From contig CAKZQC010000041.1 of the NCBI GenBank assembly GCA_937139495.1, forward strand, positions 1 through 64,000: a stretch of 64,000 nucleotides of DNA. The letters are read 5' to 3'. Source of the DNA: an uncultured Saprospiraceae bacterium. Its GTDB lineage: Bacteria > Bacteroidota > Bacteroidia > Chitinophagales > Saprospiraceae. The notes under the pieces were generated by a model. The model ran no database searches and was not told the DNA's origin. It saw only the letters and a program-made list of their open reading frames with translations. Each line of letters starts with the position of its first letter. The stretch's first letter is position 1. Shown in pieces: positions 26,353 to 35,723 of this stretch. The position numbers were made by a program, and so were the translations under genes.

Positions 26353-29300
26353 ATGCAAGCTAATAATTACAACTCACTCCTCCATAAAGTGGATCAATTT
26401 ATACGCAAGTACTATATCAACAACCTCATACGAGGGGCGTTGTATAGCATTGGCGTAGTACTCGCTTTATTTATCAGTTTTACGTTATTGGAATACTATT
26501 ATTTCAATGCGACGGTATCTTCTGTGGAGCTGCGCAAAACGTTGTTTTATTCCTTTATGGGAATTTCAGCCGTTACGGTTGGTTGGCTAGTCGCCAAACC
26601 ATTGATGCAGTATTTTAAGCTGGGAAGTGTGATTTCGCATGAGCGTGCCGCACAGATTATTGGCAACCATTTTACTGATGTCAAGGATAGATTACTCAAT
26701 GTATTGCAACTCAAAATGCAAATGAGTAGTGCTGACTCTGCTTTAGTCGAAGCAAGTATTAACCAGAAGATTGAGTCGATGAATCCTGTACCTTTTGTAG
26801 CAGCGATTGACCTCAAGGACAATAAAAAATACTTGCGTTTTGCTTTGCCTCCGTTGTTGCTGTTGTTACTCTTGTTGTTTACCTCCAATATCATTCAGAC
26901 CAGTACGGTTCGATTAATCAACAACAGTAGAGAATTTGAAAAAGCAGCCCTATTTAGTTTCAAAGTACAAGAGCAAGACGCCAAAGTAGTACAATACGAA
27001 AACTACGATTTGGAAGTTAATATTGAAGGCGAATATTTGCCAGATGAAGTATTTGTAGAAGTTGATAATTTTAAATACAAACTAGAAAAAGTTGCTCCCA
27101 ATAAATTCAAATATACTTTCGTAGAAATGCGTAAGGATACCGATTTTAGATTGATGGCGAGCAATGTTATTTCCAAAAAATATAAGATTGATGTCCTCGA
27201 AAAACCACAATTGAGCGATTTCAATGTCAAACTAAACTATCCTTCTTATACAGGCAGGAAAGATGAGTCGATGAAGGGCGTAGGTGATTTGGTAGTACCT
27301 GTCGGTACAAATATCGAATGGTTGTTTGAGTCGGTCAACACGAGCGAGGTGCAAGTGCAGTTTCCTGACGATGCCACCAAGCAACCAGCCAAACCAATGG
27401 GCAGCAATGCTTTTGGTGTACAAAAAAGAGTACTCAAAGACGGACGTTACAAAATATTTATTGCCAACAAAGAGCTACCTAATGGCGATTCTATTTCTTA
27501 TTCGCTTACGCTAATACCTGATTTGTATCCTTCTATTGAGGTCAAAACCAATAGAGATAGTCTCAATGACAAAGTTGTCTATTTTGCAGGAGAAGCTTCT
27601 GATGATTATGGTTTGAGAGGCGTGTATTTGAATTACACGATAGAAAAAGAAGGCGTAGTTGTCAAGAAAGATAAAATTAAAATGACGACTTCGTCGGGCA
27701 AACAAACGACCTATGATTACATCATGAATGTCAAAGAGCTGGATTTGAAATTGGGCGAAAAGCTCAGTTACTATTTCCAAGCATTTGATAACGATGCCGT
27801 CAAGGGAAGTAAGTCCGCCAAAACGCCTGTGATGTATTATCAGATGCCTACGGTAGATGAACTCAAAGAACAAGAGGCTTCCAATAACTCTGCTATCAAA
27901 GATGACCTAAAAGATGCGATTGAAAAAATGCAAAAATTAGGTAAAGATGTCAAGAAAGCCAAAACAGAAATGCTTCAGAAAAAGGAGATGAACTGGCAGG
28001 ACAAAATGAAGATGGAGAAGCTCATGAAAGAGCGCGAAGAGATAGAAGAGCAAATGAAAAATGCCAAGGAGAAATTTGATAAAAATATCGAAAATCAAAG
28101 CGAACTCGAAAAAGTAAGTGAAGAGTTGGCAAAAAAACAAGAGCTACTCCAAAAGTTGTTTGATGAAATCATGAACGATGAAATGAAGGATCTATTTGAA
28201 GAAATGGAAAAACTCATGGAAGATGCCGACAAAGAAAAAATGAAGGACAAGCTCGAAGAAATGGAAATGAGCGAGGACGAAATGGAGAAGGAATTGGATA
28301 GAATGCTCGAACTGTTCAAAAAAGTAGAAGTAGAGAAAAAAATGGAAGATGCCGTCAATGCACTTGATTCTTTAGCCAAAAAGCAAGAGGAATTGAGCGA
28401 AGAAGTTGCCAAAAAAGAAGAAGCCGAGAAGGACAGAAAAGACGGAGATAAGAACAAGGAAGGTGACGACAAAAAAGGCGATGAAAAAGAAAAGACACAA
28501 GAAGAGTTGGAGAAAGAACAAGAAGAAATCAACAAGGAGTTTGAGGAAATAATGAAGGATATAGAGGACGCTAAGAAGAAAAATGAAGACCTCGAAAATC
28601 CGATGGACATGGACAGCGAACCCATGGAGCAACAGCAGCAAGATGCACAAGAGAATATGAAAGATGCCAGCGATAAGTTGGGCAAAAAAGAAAATAAAAA
28701 AGCATCGAAATCGCAAAAGAATGCCGCTCAGAAGATGAAAGAAATGTCTAAAGAGATGAAGAGCATGATGAAAATGGACCAAATGGAAAAAATGGAGGAA
28801 GACCTCAAGTCCATGCGTCAGTTGCTCGAAAACTTAGTGATGTTGTCTTTTGACCAAGAAGCGTTGATTGACGACGTCAATAAAACAATGCAAAACACAC
28901 CAACTTACATCAAATTGGTGCAGCAACAAGATCGTATTAAAGATGACTTCCGTCATGTAGAAGATAGCTTGCAGGCATTGAGCAAACGTGTCTTTCAGCT
29001 AGAGGCATTCATTACCGAGAAGGTAACGGAAGTAAAGAAAAATCTCAAAAAGAGTGTCGTGACATTGGAAGACCGCAAGAAGCGAGAAGCTACCGTGCAG
29101 CAGCAATATGCTATGACAGGACTCAATGATTTGGCACTGATGCTAAGTGAGTCGATGAGTCAAATGCAGCAGCAAATGGCACAGCAAATGCCGGGAGACC
29201 AAATGTGCGAAAAACCAGGTGGTGAAAAACCAGGAGGTAAGTCAGGTTCTGGAAAACCAGGAGATAAACCAGGGGACAAACCGGGAGATAAGCCAGGGCC

Positions 29301-29817
29301 TGGACCAGGTGGATTGCAGGAAATGCAAGACCAACTTAATAAGCAAATTCAGCAGCTCAAAGAGCAGATGAAAAATGGTAAAACACCGGGTAAGTTTAGT
29401 AAAGAGTTTGCTCAAATGGCTGCCAAACAAGCGGCTATTCGCAAGAAATTGCAAGACATGAAAAATGGTAAACAAAAACAAGGAAAAGGGGCAGGAAAAG
29501 AAATCCAAGACTTGATAGATGCCATGGACAAAGTAGAAACAGACTTAGTCAATAAGCGTTTGCCGAACGATATGCAAAAACGCCAAAAAGACATCATGAC
29601 CAGATTGCTCAAAGCAGAAAATGCAGAGCGTGAAAGAGAATTGGACGAAAAAAGAGAAGCAGAACAACCTGATCAATACACACCCAAGATGCCTCCAGCA
29701 TTGGAGGAATATCTCAAAAAACGTCAAGGACAAGTAGAAATGTTTAAAACTGTTTCGCCTTCTTTGAAACCTTATTACAAAAATCTCGTAGAAAAGTACT
29801 TTAGAGCATTAAACTAA
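26353..29817 (+). CDS. DUF4175 family membrane protein with coiled coil
   Basis: Protein of 1154 residues. Two to three membrane segments (about 25-50, 65-85, 160-180) precede Ig-like beta domains (about 190-490), then a very charged Lys/Glu/Met coiled coil (about 505-880), a Gly-Pro-Lys low-complexity hinge (about 960-985), and a C-terminal helical region ending in KMPPALEEYLKKRQGQVE. This is the layout of Bacteroidota DUF4175 proteins, whose function is unknown. It is probably anchored in the inner membrane with the bulk in the periplasm. It starts after the receptor's hairpin and is followed by a terminator. Confidence 0.75.
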   Translation: MQANNYNSLLHKVDQFIRKYYINNLIRGALYSIGVVLALFISFTLLEYYYFNATVSSVELRKTLFYSFMGISAVTVGWLVAKPLMQYFKLGSVISHERAAQIIGNHFTDVKDRLLNVLQLKMQMSSADSALVEASINQKIESMNPVPFVAAIDLKDNKKYLRFALPPLLLLLLLLFTSNIIQTSTVRLINNSREFEKAALFSFKVQEQDAKVVQYENYDLEVNIEGEYLPDEVFVEVDNFKYKLEKVAPNKFKYTFVEMRKDTDFRLMASNVISKKYKIDVLEKPQLSDFNVKLNYPSYTGRKDESMKGVGDLVVPVGTNIEWLFESVNTSEVQVQFPDDATKQPAKPMGSNAFGVQKRVLKDGRYKIFIANKELPNGDSISYSLTLIPDLYPSIEVKTNRDSLNDKVVYFAGEASDDYGLRGVYLNYTIEKEGVVVKKDKIKMTTSSGKQTTYDYIMNVKELDLKLGEKLSYYFQAFDNDAVKGSKSAKTPVMYYQMPTVDELKEQEASNNSAIKDDLKDAIEKMQKLGKDVKKAKTEMLQKKEMNWQDKMKMEKLMKEREEIEEQMKNAKEKFDKNIENQSELEKVSEELAKKQELLQKLFDEIMNDEMKDLFEEMEKLMEDADKEKMKDKLEEMEMSEDEMEKELDRMLELFKKVEVEKKMEDAVNALDSLAKKQEELSEEVAKKEEAEKDRKDGDKNKEGDDKKGDEKEKTQEELEKEQEEINKEFEEIMKDIEDAKKKNEDLENPMDMDSEPMEQQQQDAQENMKDASDKLGKKENKKASKSQKNAAQKMKEMSKEMKSMMKMDQMEKMEEDLKSMRQLLENLVMLSFDQEALIDDVNKTMQNTPTYIKLVQQQDRIKDDFRHVEDSLQALSKRVFQLEAFITEKVTEVKKNLKKSVVTLEDRKKREATVQQQYAMTGLNDLALMLSESMSQMQQQMAQQMPGDQMCEKPGGEKPGGKSGSGKPGDKPGDKPGDKPGPGPGGLQEMQDQLNKQIQQLKEQMKNGKTPGKFSKEFAQMAAKQAAIRKKLQDMKNGKQKQGKGAGKEIQDLIDAMDKVETDLVNKRLPNDMQKRQKDIMTRLLKAENAERERELDEKREAEQPDQYTPKMPPALEEYLKKRQGQVEMFKTVSPSLKPYYKNLVEKYFRALN

Positions 29818-29848
29818 CTGTACTATTTTATAGCATAATACAAAACAG

Positions 29849-29875
29849 TTGGCGACATTTTTTGTCGCCAATTTT
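29849..29875 (+). terminator. Terminator after the DUF4175 gene
   Basis: TTGGCGACA (29849-29857) and TGTCGCCAA (29863-29871) form a perfect 9-bp stem, followed by TTTTG. Located 30 bases after the stop. Confidence 0.7.
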
Positions 29876-29934
29876 GTGTGCGGACTGCTCTACAATTGTA
29901 ATAAATTTCTCAGAACTCAAACGATATATTTGGA

Positions 29935-30342
29935 ATGACAGAACTACAACTCAAATTGACATTGGAATCTCACCCACAAAATATAGCACAGGTTGAACCC
30001 TATGTCAGCAGAATAGTAGAAGAATACCACATAGGAGAAGAATTATTTGGTACCATGCTGATTACTTTGACAGAAGCGGTAACCAATGCCATTATCCATG
30101 GCAATAGTGCCACTATATCCAAAAAAGTACAAGTCGATACAGCTTGTTCAGCAGATAAAATATGCTTTACGATACAGGACGAAGGTAAGGGGTTTGACCC
30201 TGATTCGCTTCCTGACCCAACTGCCCCCGAAAATATATTGGTCCCTGGTGGACGAGGAGTTTTCTTGATGCGTCAGCTGTCGGATACTGTTACTTTTGAT
30301 GACAATGGTCGAATTGTACGATTAGAATTTGTATTGCAATAA
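29935..30342 (+). CDS. RsbW-like anti-sigma factor / histidine-kinase-type ATPase
   Basis: A 135-residue single-domain GHKL ATPase. Seen: the N-box LTEAVTNAIIHGN near residue 45, DEGKGFDP (G1) and GGRGVFLMRQL (G2), as in RsbW/SpoIIAB serine kinases that bind sigma factors or STAS proteins. Neither a sigma factor nor a STAS partner is adjacent, so the target is unknown. The gene is followed by a perfect palindromic terminator and then ybeY. A TATATTTG sequence sits two bases before the ATG. Confidence 0.8.
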   Translation: MTELQLKLTLESHPQNIAQVEPYVSRIVEEYHIGEELFGTMLITLTEAVTNAIIHGNSATISKKVQVDTACSADKICFTIQDEGKGFDPDSLPDPTAPENILVPGGRGVFLMRQLSDTVTFDDNGRIVRLEFVLQ

Positions 30343-30364
30343 AAAGGAATGACTCCCAATAGGA

Positions 30365-30402
30365 AGTACCGCTCGACCATGGTCGAGCGGTACTTTTTTT
30401 TG
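30365..30402 (+). terminator. Perfectly palindromic terminator
   Basis: Positions 30365-30394 are a perfect 30-bp palindrome (half-site AGTACCGCTCGACC and AT at the centre) followed by a T-run to about 30402. The stem has 13 base pairs with a four-base loop, a very strong intrinsic terminator after the RsbW-like gene. Confidence 0.8.
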
Positions 30403-30462
30403 ATAGAATACAATAATGTCTATTCTAAATCGTAATTTTGTAGCCACAAAAAAATAGAAAAA

Positions 30463-30897
30463 ATGCACATAAATTTTCATACAGAAGATACCAAATTTGA
30501 GCTTCAGCAGCAGCAAGCAGTCGAAGATTGGCTACGCCAAGTAATCAAGCAAGAGGGTAGTACATTAGCAGAATTGAACTATATTTTTTGCTCCGACGAA
30601 TACTTGTATCAAATGAATATGGATTATTTGCAACACGATACTTATACTGATGTGATTACTTTTCCATACTCCGAAGAGCTTGTACATGGCGATGTTTTTA
30701 TTAGTATAGAACGAGTGTTTGACAATGCCTCGCACTTTGATGTGACCGTAGCAGACGAACTGCATCGAGTTGTTGTTCATGGGCTACTCCATCTGCTCGG
30801 GTATCATGACAAAACCGAAGCCCAGCAAGCCGAAATGACACAAAAAGAAGACACGTATTTGAAAGCAAGAGCCACCGAATTGATAGAAGTCATATAA
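30463..30897 (+). CDS. ybeY: Endoribonuclease YbeY
   Basis: Metal-dependent RNase of 144 residues that matures the 3' end of 16S rRNA and takes part in ribosome quality control. Seen: the core HGLLHLLGYHDKTEA near 106. The usual HGxLHLxGYDH metal site has its third His at +10; here that position is Asp, with a His at +9. Similar GYxDKT forms are, from memory, common in Bacteroidota YbeY. Placed between an RsbW-like gene and the STM4013 gene. Confidence 0.88.
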   Translation: MHINFHTEDTKFELQQQQAVEDWLRQVIKQEGSTLAELNYIFCSDEYLYQMNMDYLQHDTYTDVITFPYSEELVHGDVFISIERVFDNASHFDVTVADELHRVVVHGLLHLLGYHDKTEAQQAEMTQKEDTYLKARATELIEVI

Positions 30898-30933
30898 TAC
30901 TCTAATCGTAAACTATTTTGACAATAAGAAAGC

Positions 30934-31746
30934 ATGAATCACTACAATGTAAATGAAGTCATCGCAGCGAAAAGTGACCTCGTTTTCATAACCTTAGATA
31001 CCTTGCGTTATGATGTTGCTCAGGCATTGTGGCAAGAAGGCAAGTTGCCAAACTTGAGCAAATGGCTACCTGATACTGGCTGGCAAAAGCGACACAGCCC
31101 AGCGAGTTTTACGTACGCGGCACATCATGCTTTTTTTGCAGGTTTTTTGCCCACGCCTGTAGCTGCTGGCGTACACCCAAGGTTGTTTGCTACGCAATTT
31201 GCAGGGAGTACTTCCGTCAATAAAAATACCTATGTGGTCGCCCAAGATAATATTGTAGAAGGATTGGCAGCAGCAGGATACCAAACTATCTGTATTGGTG
31301 GCGTTGGTTTTTTTAATAAAAAAACAGCGTTGAGCAAAGTTTTTCCAAGTCTTTTTGAACAGAGTTATTGGGAATCTGCCTTTGGGGTGACCGAACCCCA
31401 TTCTACTCAATATCAGCTAGAAAAAGCAGTTGAGTTGTTAGCTGCAAAAAAAAGACAGACCTTTCTGTTTATTAATATTTCGGCATTGCATCAGCCCAAT
31501 TATTACTACGTACCTACGGCTACCGAGCCAATAGACAGCCTTGTCAGTCATGCTGCTGCACTGGAGTATGTAGACAGTCAATTGCCAATATTAATGGAGG
31601 CACTTCAGCAGCGCGAGCAAGACAGTTTCATTATTTGCTGTGGCGACCACGGCACCACCTATGGCGAAGATGGCTATACTGGACACCGAATAGGGCACCC
31701 CAAAGTATGGGAAGTACCTTATTTAGAAATACTTTTACGAAAGTAA
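30934..31746 (+). CDS. STM4013/SEN3800 family hydrolase
   Basis: Protein of 270 residues with the alkaline-phosphatase/sulfatase fold: LVFITLDTLRYDVA near the N-terminus (first metal Asp), HSPASFTYAAHHAFFAGFLPT where the nucleophile Ser/Thr would lie, and a C-terminal metal site CCGDHGTTYGEDGYTGHRIGHP. Proteins of this kind in Salmonella (STM4013) sit beside two radical SAM enzymes, as here. The reaction is not known. The STM4012 gene follows 58 bases on. Confidence 0.75.
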   Translation: MNHYNVNEVIAAKSDLVFITLDTLRYDVAQALWQEGKLPNLSKWLPDTGWQKRHSPASFTYAAHHAFFAGFLPTPVAAGVHPRLFATQFAGSTSVNKNTYVVAQDNIVEGLAAAGYQTICIGGVGFFNKKTALSKVFPSLFEQSYWESAFGVTEPHSTQYQLEKAVELLAAKKRQTFLFINISALHQPNYYYVPTATEPIDSLVSHAAALEYVDSQLPILMEALQQREQDSFIICCGDHGTTYGEDGYTGHRIGHPKVWEVPYLEILLRK

Positions 31747-31804
31747 AAATGTCAATTCGTGCTAGACACGGTATCTATATTTTTCATAAAAAAAGAATTG
31801 CAAA

Positions 31805-33118
31805 ATGCTACTTAAAGAGACCATTCAAGATAATTATTTTCAGGGTTACGCCTATTCTTATCCGCATAAGTCTGCTTACCGCCAATTGTCTCCAGCACGC
31901 AGTTTGGACGATATTTGGGCAGCCGAAAAAAAGGACAGTTTGTTTCTGTATGTACACATTCCTTTCTGTGAAATGCGTTGTGGCTTTTGCAATTTATTTA
32001 CGATAGCTAATCCCAAATCACCAACTCAAAGCCCTTATTTGGATAAACTCCAACAGCAAGCGACAGCGGTCAAATCAGCGATAGGAGAGCAGGCTAAATT
32101 TGCTAGAGTAGCAATAGGTGGTGGCACGCCGTCATACTTGAGTGTTCCCGACTTGGAGCAGCTTTTTACGATAGTCAATAGTACGATGGGAGCGGTGACA
32201 CAAGCTGTGCCGACTTCCGTCGAAAGTTCTCCCAAAACACTCACAACCGAAAAATTAGCCCTGCTAAAACAATACGGTACTACTCGAATGAGTATCGGCG
32301 TTCAGAGCTTTTTGTTGGAGGAAACTAAGGCATTGGGGCGACCCCAAAAAACAGTAGAGGTACAGCACGCTTTGCAGCTAATCAAAGATAGTGGCATTCC
32401 AGAAATGAACATCGATTTGATTTATGGAATGGCAGGGCAGACCACTCAAACGTGGCAATATTCACTAGACCAAAGTATAGCTTTTGAGCCAGAAGAAATA
32501 TTTTTGTACCCGCTGTACGTACGTCCACTCACAGGCTTAGGGCTACAAGAACGAGCTTGGAACGACCACCGTTTACAGCTCTATCGTTTTGGGCGGGATT
32601 ATTTGTGTGCCAATGGTTATGAGCAAATCACCATGCGCATTTTTAGACGAAAGTCTGCCCCTCAGATGCCTGCTACGCCTTATGATGGCCCTACCGATGG
32701 AATGGTCGGTTTGGGAGTAGGGGCGAGATCCTACACAAGTGGTTTTCATTATAGCAGTGAGTATGCGGTAGGCAAAAAAGGCGTAAAAGAAATTATACAC
32801 AGCTACAACGAACAGCAAAATTTTAGTCAAATAGATTATGGCGTAACATTGCCTGTAATAGAGCAACAGCGCCGTTTTGTCATCAAGTCGCTACTAGAAG
32901 GCGGAGCATTAGATTTTGCTGCCTACGGCAATACTTTTGGAAGTCATGTACTGCAAGATTTGCCCGAACTTCGAGAACTGTACAGTCTAGGATTGGTGGC
33001 AGACAATACCGCCAAAATACAGCTCAATAAGCAAGGTTTAGAACTTTCGGATGTGATTGGACCTTGGTTGTATTCATCGAATGTACAGGAAATGATGAAA
33101 AAATATGATTTAGCATGA
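31805..33118 (+). CDS. STM4012 family radical SAM enzyme (HemN-like)
   Basis: Protein of 437 residues related to coproporphyrinogen-III oxidase HemN/HemW. The 4Fe-4S cluster motif FCEMRCGFCN has Cys at 55, 59 and 62. The usual coproporphyrin-site follow-ons include GGGTPSYL near 103 and MSIGVQSF near 155. It has the full HemN-like length, but its neighbours place it in the STM4011-STM4015 group rather than heme synthesis. The stop overlaps the STM4011 start in an ATGA, so the two are coupled. Confidence 0.85.
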   Translation: MLLKETIQDNYFQGYAYSYPHKSAYRQLSPARSLDDIWAAEKKDSLFLYVHIPFCEMRCGFCNLFTIANPKSPTQSPYLDKLQQQATAVKSAIGEQAKFARVAIGGGTPSYLSVPDLEQLFTIVNSTMGAVTQAVPTSVESSPKTLTTEKLALLKQYGTTRMSIGVQSFLLEETKALGRPQKTVEVQHALQLIKDSGIPEMNIDLIYGMAGQTTQTWQYSLDQSIAFEPEEIFLYPLYVRPLTGLGLQERAWNDHRLQLYRFGRDYLCANGYEQITMRIFRRKSAPQMPATPYDGPTDGMVGLGVGARSYTSGFHYSSEYAVGKKGVKEIIHSYNEQQNFSQIDYGVTLPVIEQQRRFVIKSLLEGGALDFAAYGNTFGSHVLQDLPELRELYSLGLVADNTAKIQLNKQGLELSDVIGPWLYSSNVQEMMKKYDLA

Positions 33119-33981
33119 GTTGGTTGATATTATATAGAGGCTCGCTTTCGAGCTGTAATTATGGCTGCGATTATTGCCCCTTTGCGAAGACCAAAAATAC
33201 AAGAGCAGAACTTGCCAAAGATGCCCAAGAATTGGAGCAGTTTGTGGCGTGGGTAAAGAGCCGAAAAGAAAAAATAGGCATTTTGTTTACGCCTTGGGGC
33301 GAAGGATTGATACGCAAATACTATCAAGCAGCGATGACCGAATTGAGCCACTTGCCGAACGTAACCAAAGTAACGATACAGACCAATTTGACTTGCTCCA
33401 CCAAGTGGATGGAACAGGTAAATAAAGAAAAATTTGCCCTCTGGACAACGTTTCACCCCACACAAACAAGCATAGAAAAGTTTGCACACAAGTGCCAAGA
33501 ACTAGACCACCTAAATATCAAGTACAGTGCAGGTTTTGTCGCTTTCAAAGAAGATATATCGATTTTGGAAGCCTTGCGACAAGCCATAAATCCAGCGGTT
33601 TATGTGTGGGCAAATGCTTATAAACGCATTCCAAATTATTACACCAAAGAAGAAATAGAACGCATAGAACAAGTTGACCCGTTATTTCGATACAATACGC
33701 AATATCATGCGAGTCTGGGGGAATCCTGTCGAGCAGGAAATACGACTTTTTCGGTCGATGGCGATGGCAATATGACGCGCTGCCATTTTATCAAAGAATC
33801 CATTGGAAATATTTATGAATCAGACCTGAGTCAGGTGCTGAAACCGACTCCTTGCACGAATGCGACTTGCGGCTGCCATATCGGATATGTGCATCTGGAC
33901 AAACTAAATTTGGCGGCTACCTACGAAAATAGTATTTTGGAGCGTATCCCGAAGGAGGAATTTTGGCGTAAAACCAACTAA
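33115..33981 (+). CDS. STM4011 family radical SAM enzyme
   Basis: Protein of 288 residues. The cluster motif is SCNYGCDYCPF with Cys at 14, 18 and 21. The C-terminal third carries additional Cys (ESCRAGNTTF, MTRCHF, PCTNATCGCH), consistent with a SPASM-like auxiliary cluster domain that binds extra iron-sulfur centres, as in peptide- or protein-modifying radical SAM enzymes. It overlaps STM4012 by four bases and precedes xth by 12 bases. Substrate unknown. Confidence 0.82.
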   Translation: MSWLILYRGSLSSCNYGCDYCPFAKTKNTRAELAKDAQELEQFVAWVKSRKEKIGILFTPWGEGLIRKYYQAAMTELSHLPNVTKVTIQTNLTCSTKWMEQVNKEKFALWTTFHPTQTSIEKFAHKCQELDHLNIKYSAGFVAFKEDISILEALRQAINPAVYVWANAYKRIPNYYTKEEIERIEQVDPLFRYNTQYHASLGESCRAGNTTFSVDGDGNMTRCHFIKESIGNIYESDLSQVLKPTPCTNATCGCHIGYVHLDKLNLAATYENSILERIPKEEFWRKTN

Positions 33982-33993
33982 CAAAGAACAAAC

Positions 33994-34779
33994 ATGACAA
34001 AGCAAACCATACAACTCGTATCTTATAACCTTAACGGAATCCGTGCCGCCCTCAAAAAAGATTGGTTAGGCTGGATTGATGCCCATGATTTTGACATTAT
34101 TGGCGTGCAAGAAACCAAAGCACAGCCCGAACAAGTAGATTTGAGTGGTTTGTCAGCATTAGGGTTTGAGCATCAATATTGGCATTCTGCCCAAAAGAAA
34201 GGATACAGTGGCGTGGCTATTTTTTCTAAAATAAAGCCTGATTTGGTCGTAGAAGGAATGGGAATCGAGCAGTTTGACTCAGAAGGACGTGTGATTAGAG
34301 CCGACTTTGGGGATTGGACAGTCGTCAATGCTTATTTTCCATCAGGAACAAGTGGCGACTTGCGTCAAAGTCTCAAAATTGAATTTTTGGCAGCGATGTT
34401 CGATTGGATTACAGCACTCAAAAAAGAGCGTCCCAATCTTATTCTGCAAGGTGATTTTAATATTGCTAATGCAGAAATAGACCTACACGACCCCAAAAAG
34501 AATCAAAAAACAACAGGCTTTTTGCCAGAAGAAAGAGCTTGGATGGACAAGCTGTGGCAAGTAGGCGGTTTTGTGGATAGCTTCCGTAGCCAGCACCCCG
34601 AAACGGAAAAATACAGTTGGTGGAGTTATCGTGCTGCTGCTCGCAGCCGCAACAAAGGTTGGCGATTGGATTATCAAGCCGTTAGTTCGGCTCTAGCTCC
34701 CAGAATAGTCGCTACGGACTTGCTCAACGAAGGCGTTCATTCCGATCATTGTGCTTGTTGGTTGGAGTTGGAGGGGTAG
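33994..34779 (+). CDS. xth: Exodeoxyribonuclease III
   Basis: AP endonuclease/3'-5' exonuclease of 261 residues that repairs abasic sites. Seen: SYNLNGIRAA, QETKAQ, GYSGVAIFSK, NAYFPSG, the catalytic GDFNIA, WSYRAAARSRNKGWRLDY, and the C-terminal HSDHCA. The full set of catalytic residues is present. It starts 12 bases after STM4011, so it may share that transcript, and ends immediately against the convergent methyltransferase-like gene. Confidence 0.95.
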   Translation: MTKQTIQLVSYNLNGIRAALKKDWLGWIDAHDFDIIGVQETKAQPEQVDLSGLSALGFEHQYWHSAQKKGYSGVAIFSKIKPDLVVEGMGIEQFDSEGRVIRADFGDWTVVNAYFPSGTSGDLRQSLKIEFLAAMFDWITALKKERPNLILQGDFNIANAEIDLHDPKKNQKTTGFLPEERAWMDKLWQVGGFVDSFRSQHPETEKYSWWSYRAAARSRNKGWRLDYQAVSSALAPRIVATDLLNEGVHSDHCACWLELEG

Positions 34780-35640
34780 TTATCGAATTTTTTTTCTTCC
34801 AAACAACCGTTTCATGTACTTCCAGAAGTAAATATTAGCCTTGATGAGCAAATAAAAACCAAAGGCAAACGGACGTAAAACATTAAAGAAAATACTTTTT
34901 TTGAGTGAAATATCAGGAACCGATTTATTGAACAAACCATAGGAAAGATGGATGTTATAAGCCAGTTTGACACGGTGTTCTTCTTCAAATTCGTTGAATA
35001 GGCTTTGCAACGCTGCTACATCATAATAAAGACCATGTTGTTTTGCCAAGGTATCGGTATATTGTAGCAATTCTTGCCAATTGAGGTATTGTTGTCCTTC
35101 AAAATCTTTGGTATATAAGCCAGCACCAAAAAAATCGACAACCATTGGCTTTACAGCTAAAGGACTCGTTAGTTTCGTTTCTATTTTTTGGTCTTGCAAG
35201 TATTGGTGATAGACTTTACTGAAAGTATTTTGTTGTTTGCGTAAGCGCTTCTGAAAGAACAAGACATAACTATTGAGTCGCAAAATCCGCTCAAATTCTT
35301 TGGCTACTCGTATGGGGTCAAACTGCATCAACACATCGTCGATGGCAACACAGTGCATGGCATCGTCTTCTATGGGCAACAAATCTGGAGTTGCGTTTAG
35401 ACTCAAAAAGTTATCTTCCGTAGCATAAGATTGTTTTAGAATTTGATGGTATTCCGCTTCAGGAGTGACCGAGCACATCAAGTGTACTTTGTGGAGTAAG
35501 AGAGGCGTTAGTTCGCTACTTCTGGTGTGAATATCCAACACCGCATAGCGTTTGCCAATCTTCAACTCTTCTTTCAAAAAGTCTGCGACGACGGTTGGAT
35601 AAACAGGCCAAATATCTTTATGGTTATCGTGATGAAGCAT
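34780..35640 (-). CDS. SAM-methyltransferase-like protein
   Basis: Protein of 286 residues with a class I methyltransferase-like layout but a degenerate motif I (YAVLDIHTRSSELTPLLL in place of a Gly-rich loop). A putative motif II-like segment is CVAIDDVLMQFDPIRVAKEFERILR, near residue 95. The C-terminus has a hydrophobic, basic tail (LRPFAFGFYLLIKANIYFW), possibly membrane-associated. Binding of SAM is doubtful. It lies downstream of the glycosyltransferase fusion on the same strand, with element A between them, so a role in envelope polysaccharide is inferred. Confidence 0.55.
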   Translation of the reverse strand: MLHHDNHKDIWPVYPTVVADFLKEELKIGKRYAVLDIHTRSSELTPLLLHKVHLMCSVTPEAEYHQILKQSYATEDNFLSLNATPDLLPIEDDAMHCVAIDDVLMQFDPIRVAKEFERILRLNSYVLFFQKRLRKQQNTFSKVYHQYLQDQKIETKLTSPLAVKPMVVDFFGAGLYTKDFEGQQYLNWQELLQYTDTLAKQHGLYYDVAALQSLFNEFEEEHRVKLAYNIHLSYGLFNKSVPDISLKKSIFFNVLRPFAFGFYLLIKANIYFWKYMKRLFGRKKIR

Positions 35641-35668
35641 ATACTATGGGTGCAATGAAAAAAGAAGC

Positions 35669-35717
35669 AAGAGTGTGTCTAAGATTACAAATTAATATAA
35701 TTTTAGACATGCTTTAA
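35669..35717. repeat. Short dispersed palindromic element, copy A (49 bp)
   Basis: Imperfect hairpin with arms GAGTGTGTCTAAGATTA and the inverted TAATTTTAGACATGCTTT around a short ATTACAAATTAATA core. It shares its right half (ACAAATTAATATA-TTTTAGACATG) with copies B and C. It lies between the stop of the fusion glycosyltransferase and the methyltransferase-like gene. Confidence 0.7.
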
Positions 35718-35723
35718 GTAATT

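Noticed and set aside
28095..28782. Long minus-strand frames rich in Ser and Phe/Leu
   Set aside because: They lie opposite the Lys/Glu coiled coil of the DUF4175 gene and mirror its codons.
31805..33118. Oxygen-independent coproporphyrinogen oxidase HemN for heme synthesis
   Set aside because: It has the HemN-like fold, but the overlapping STM4011 gene and STM4013 neighbour favour the STM4012 family.
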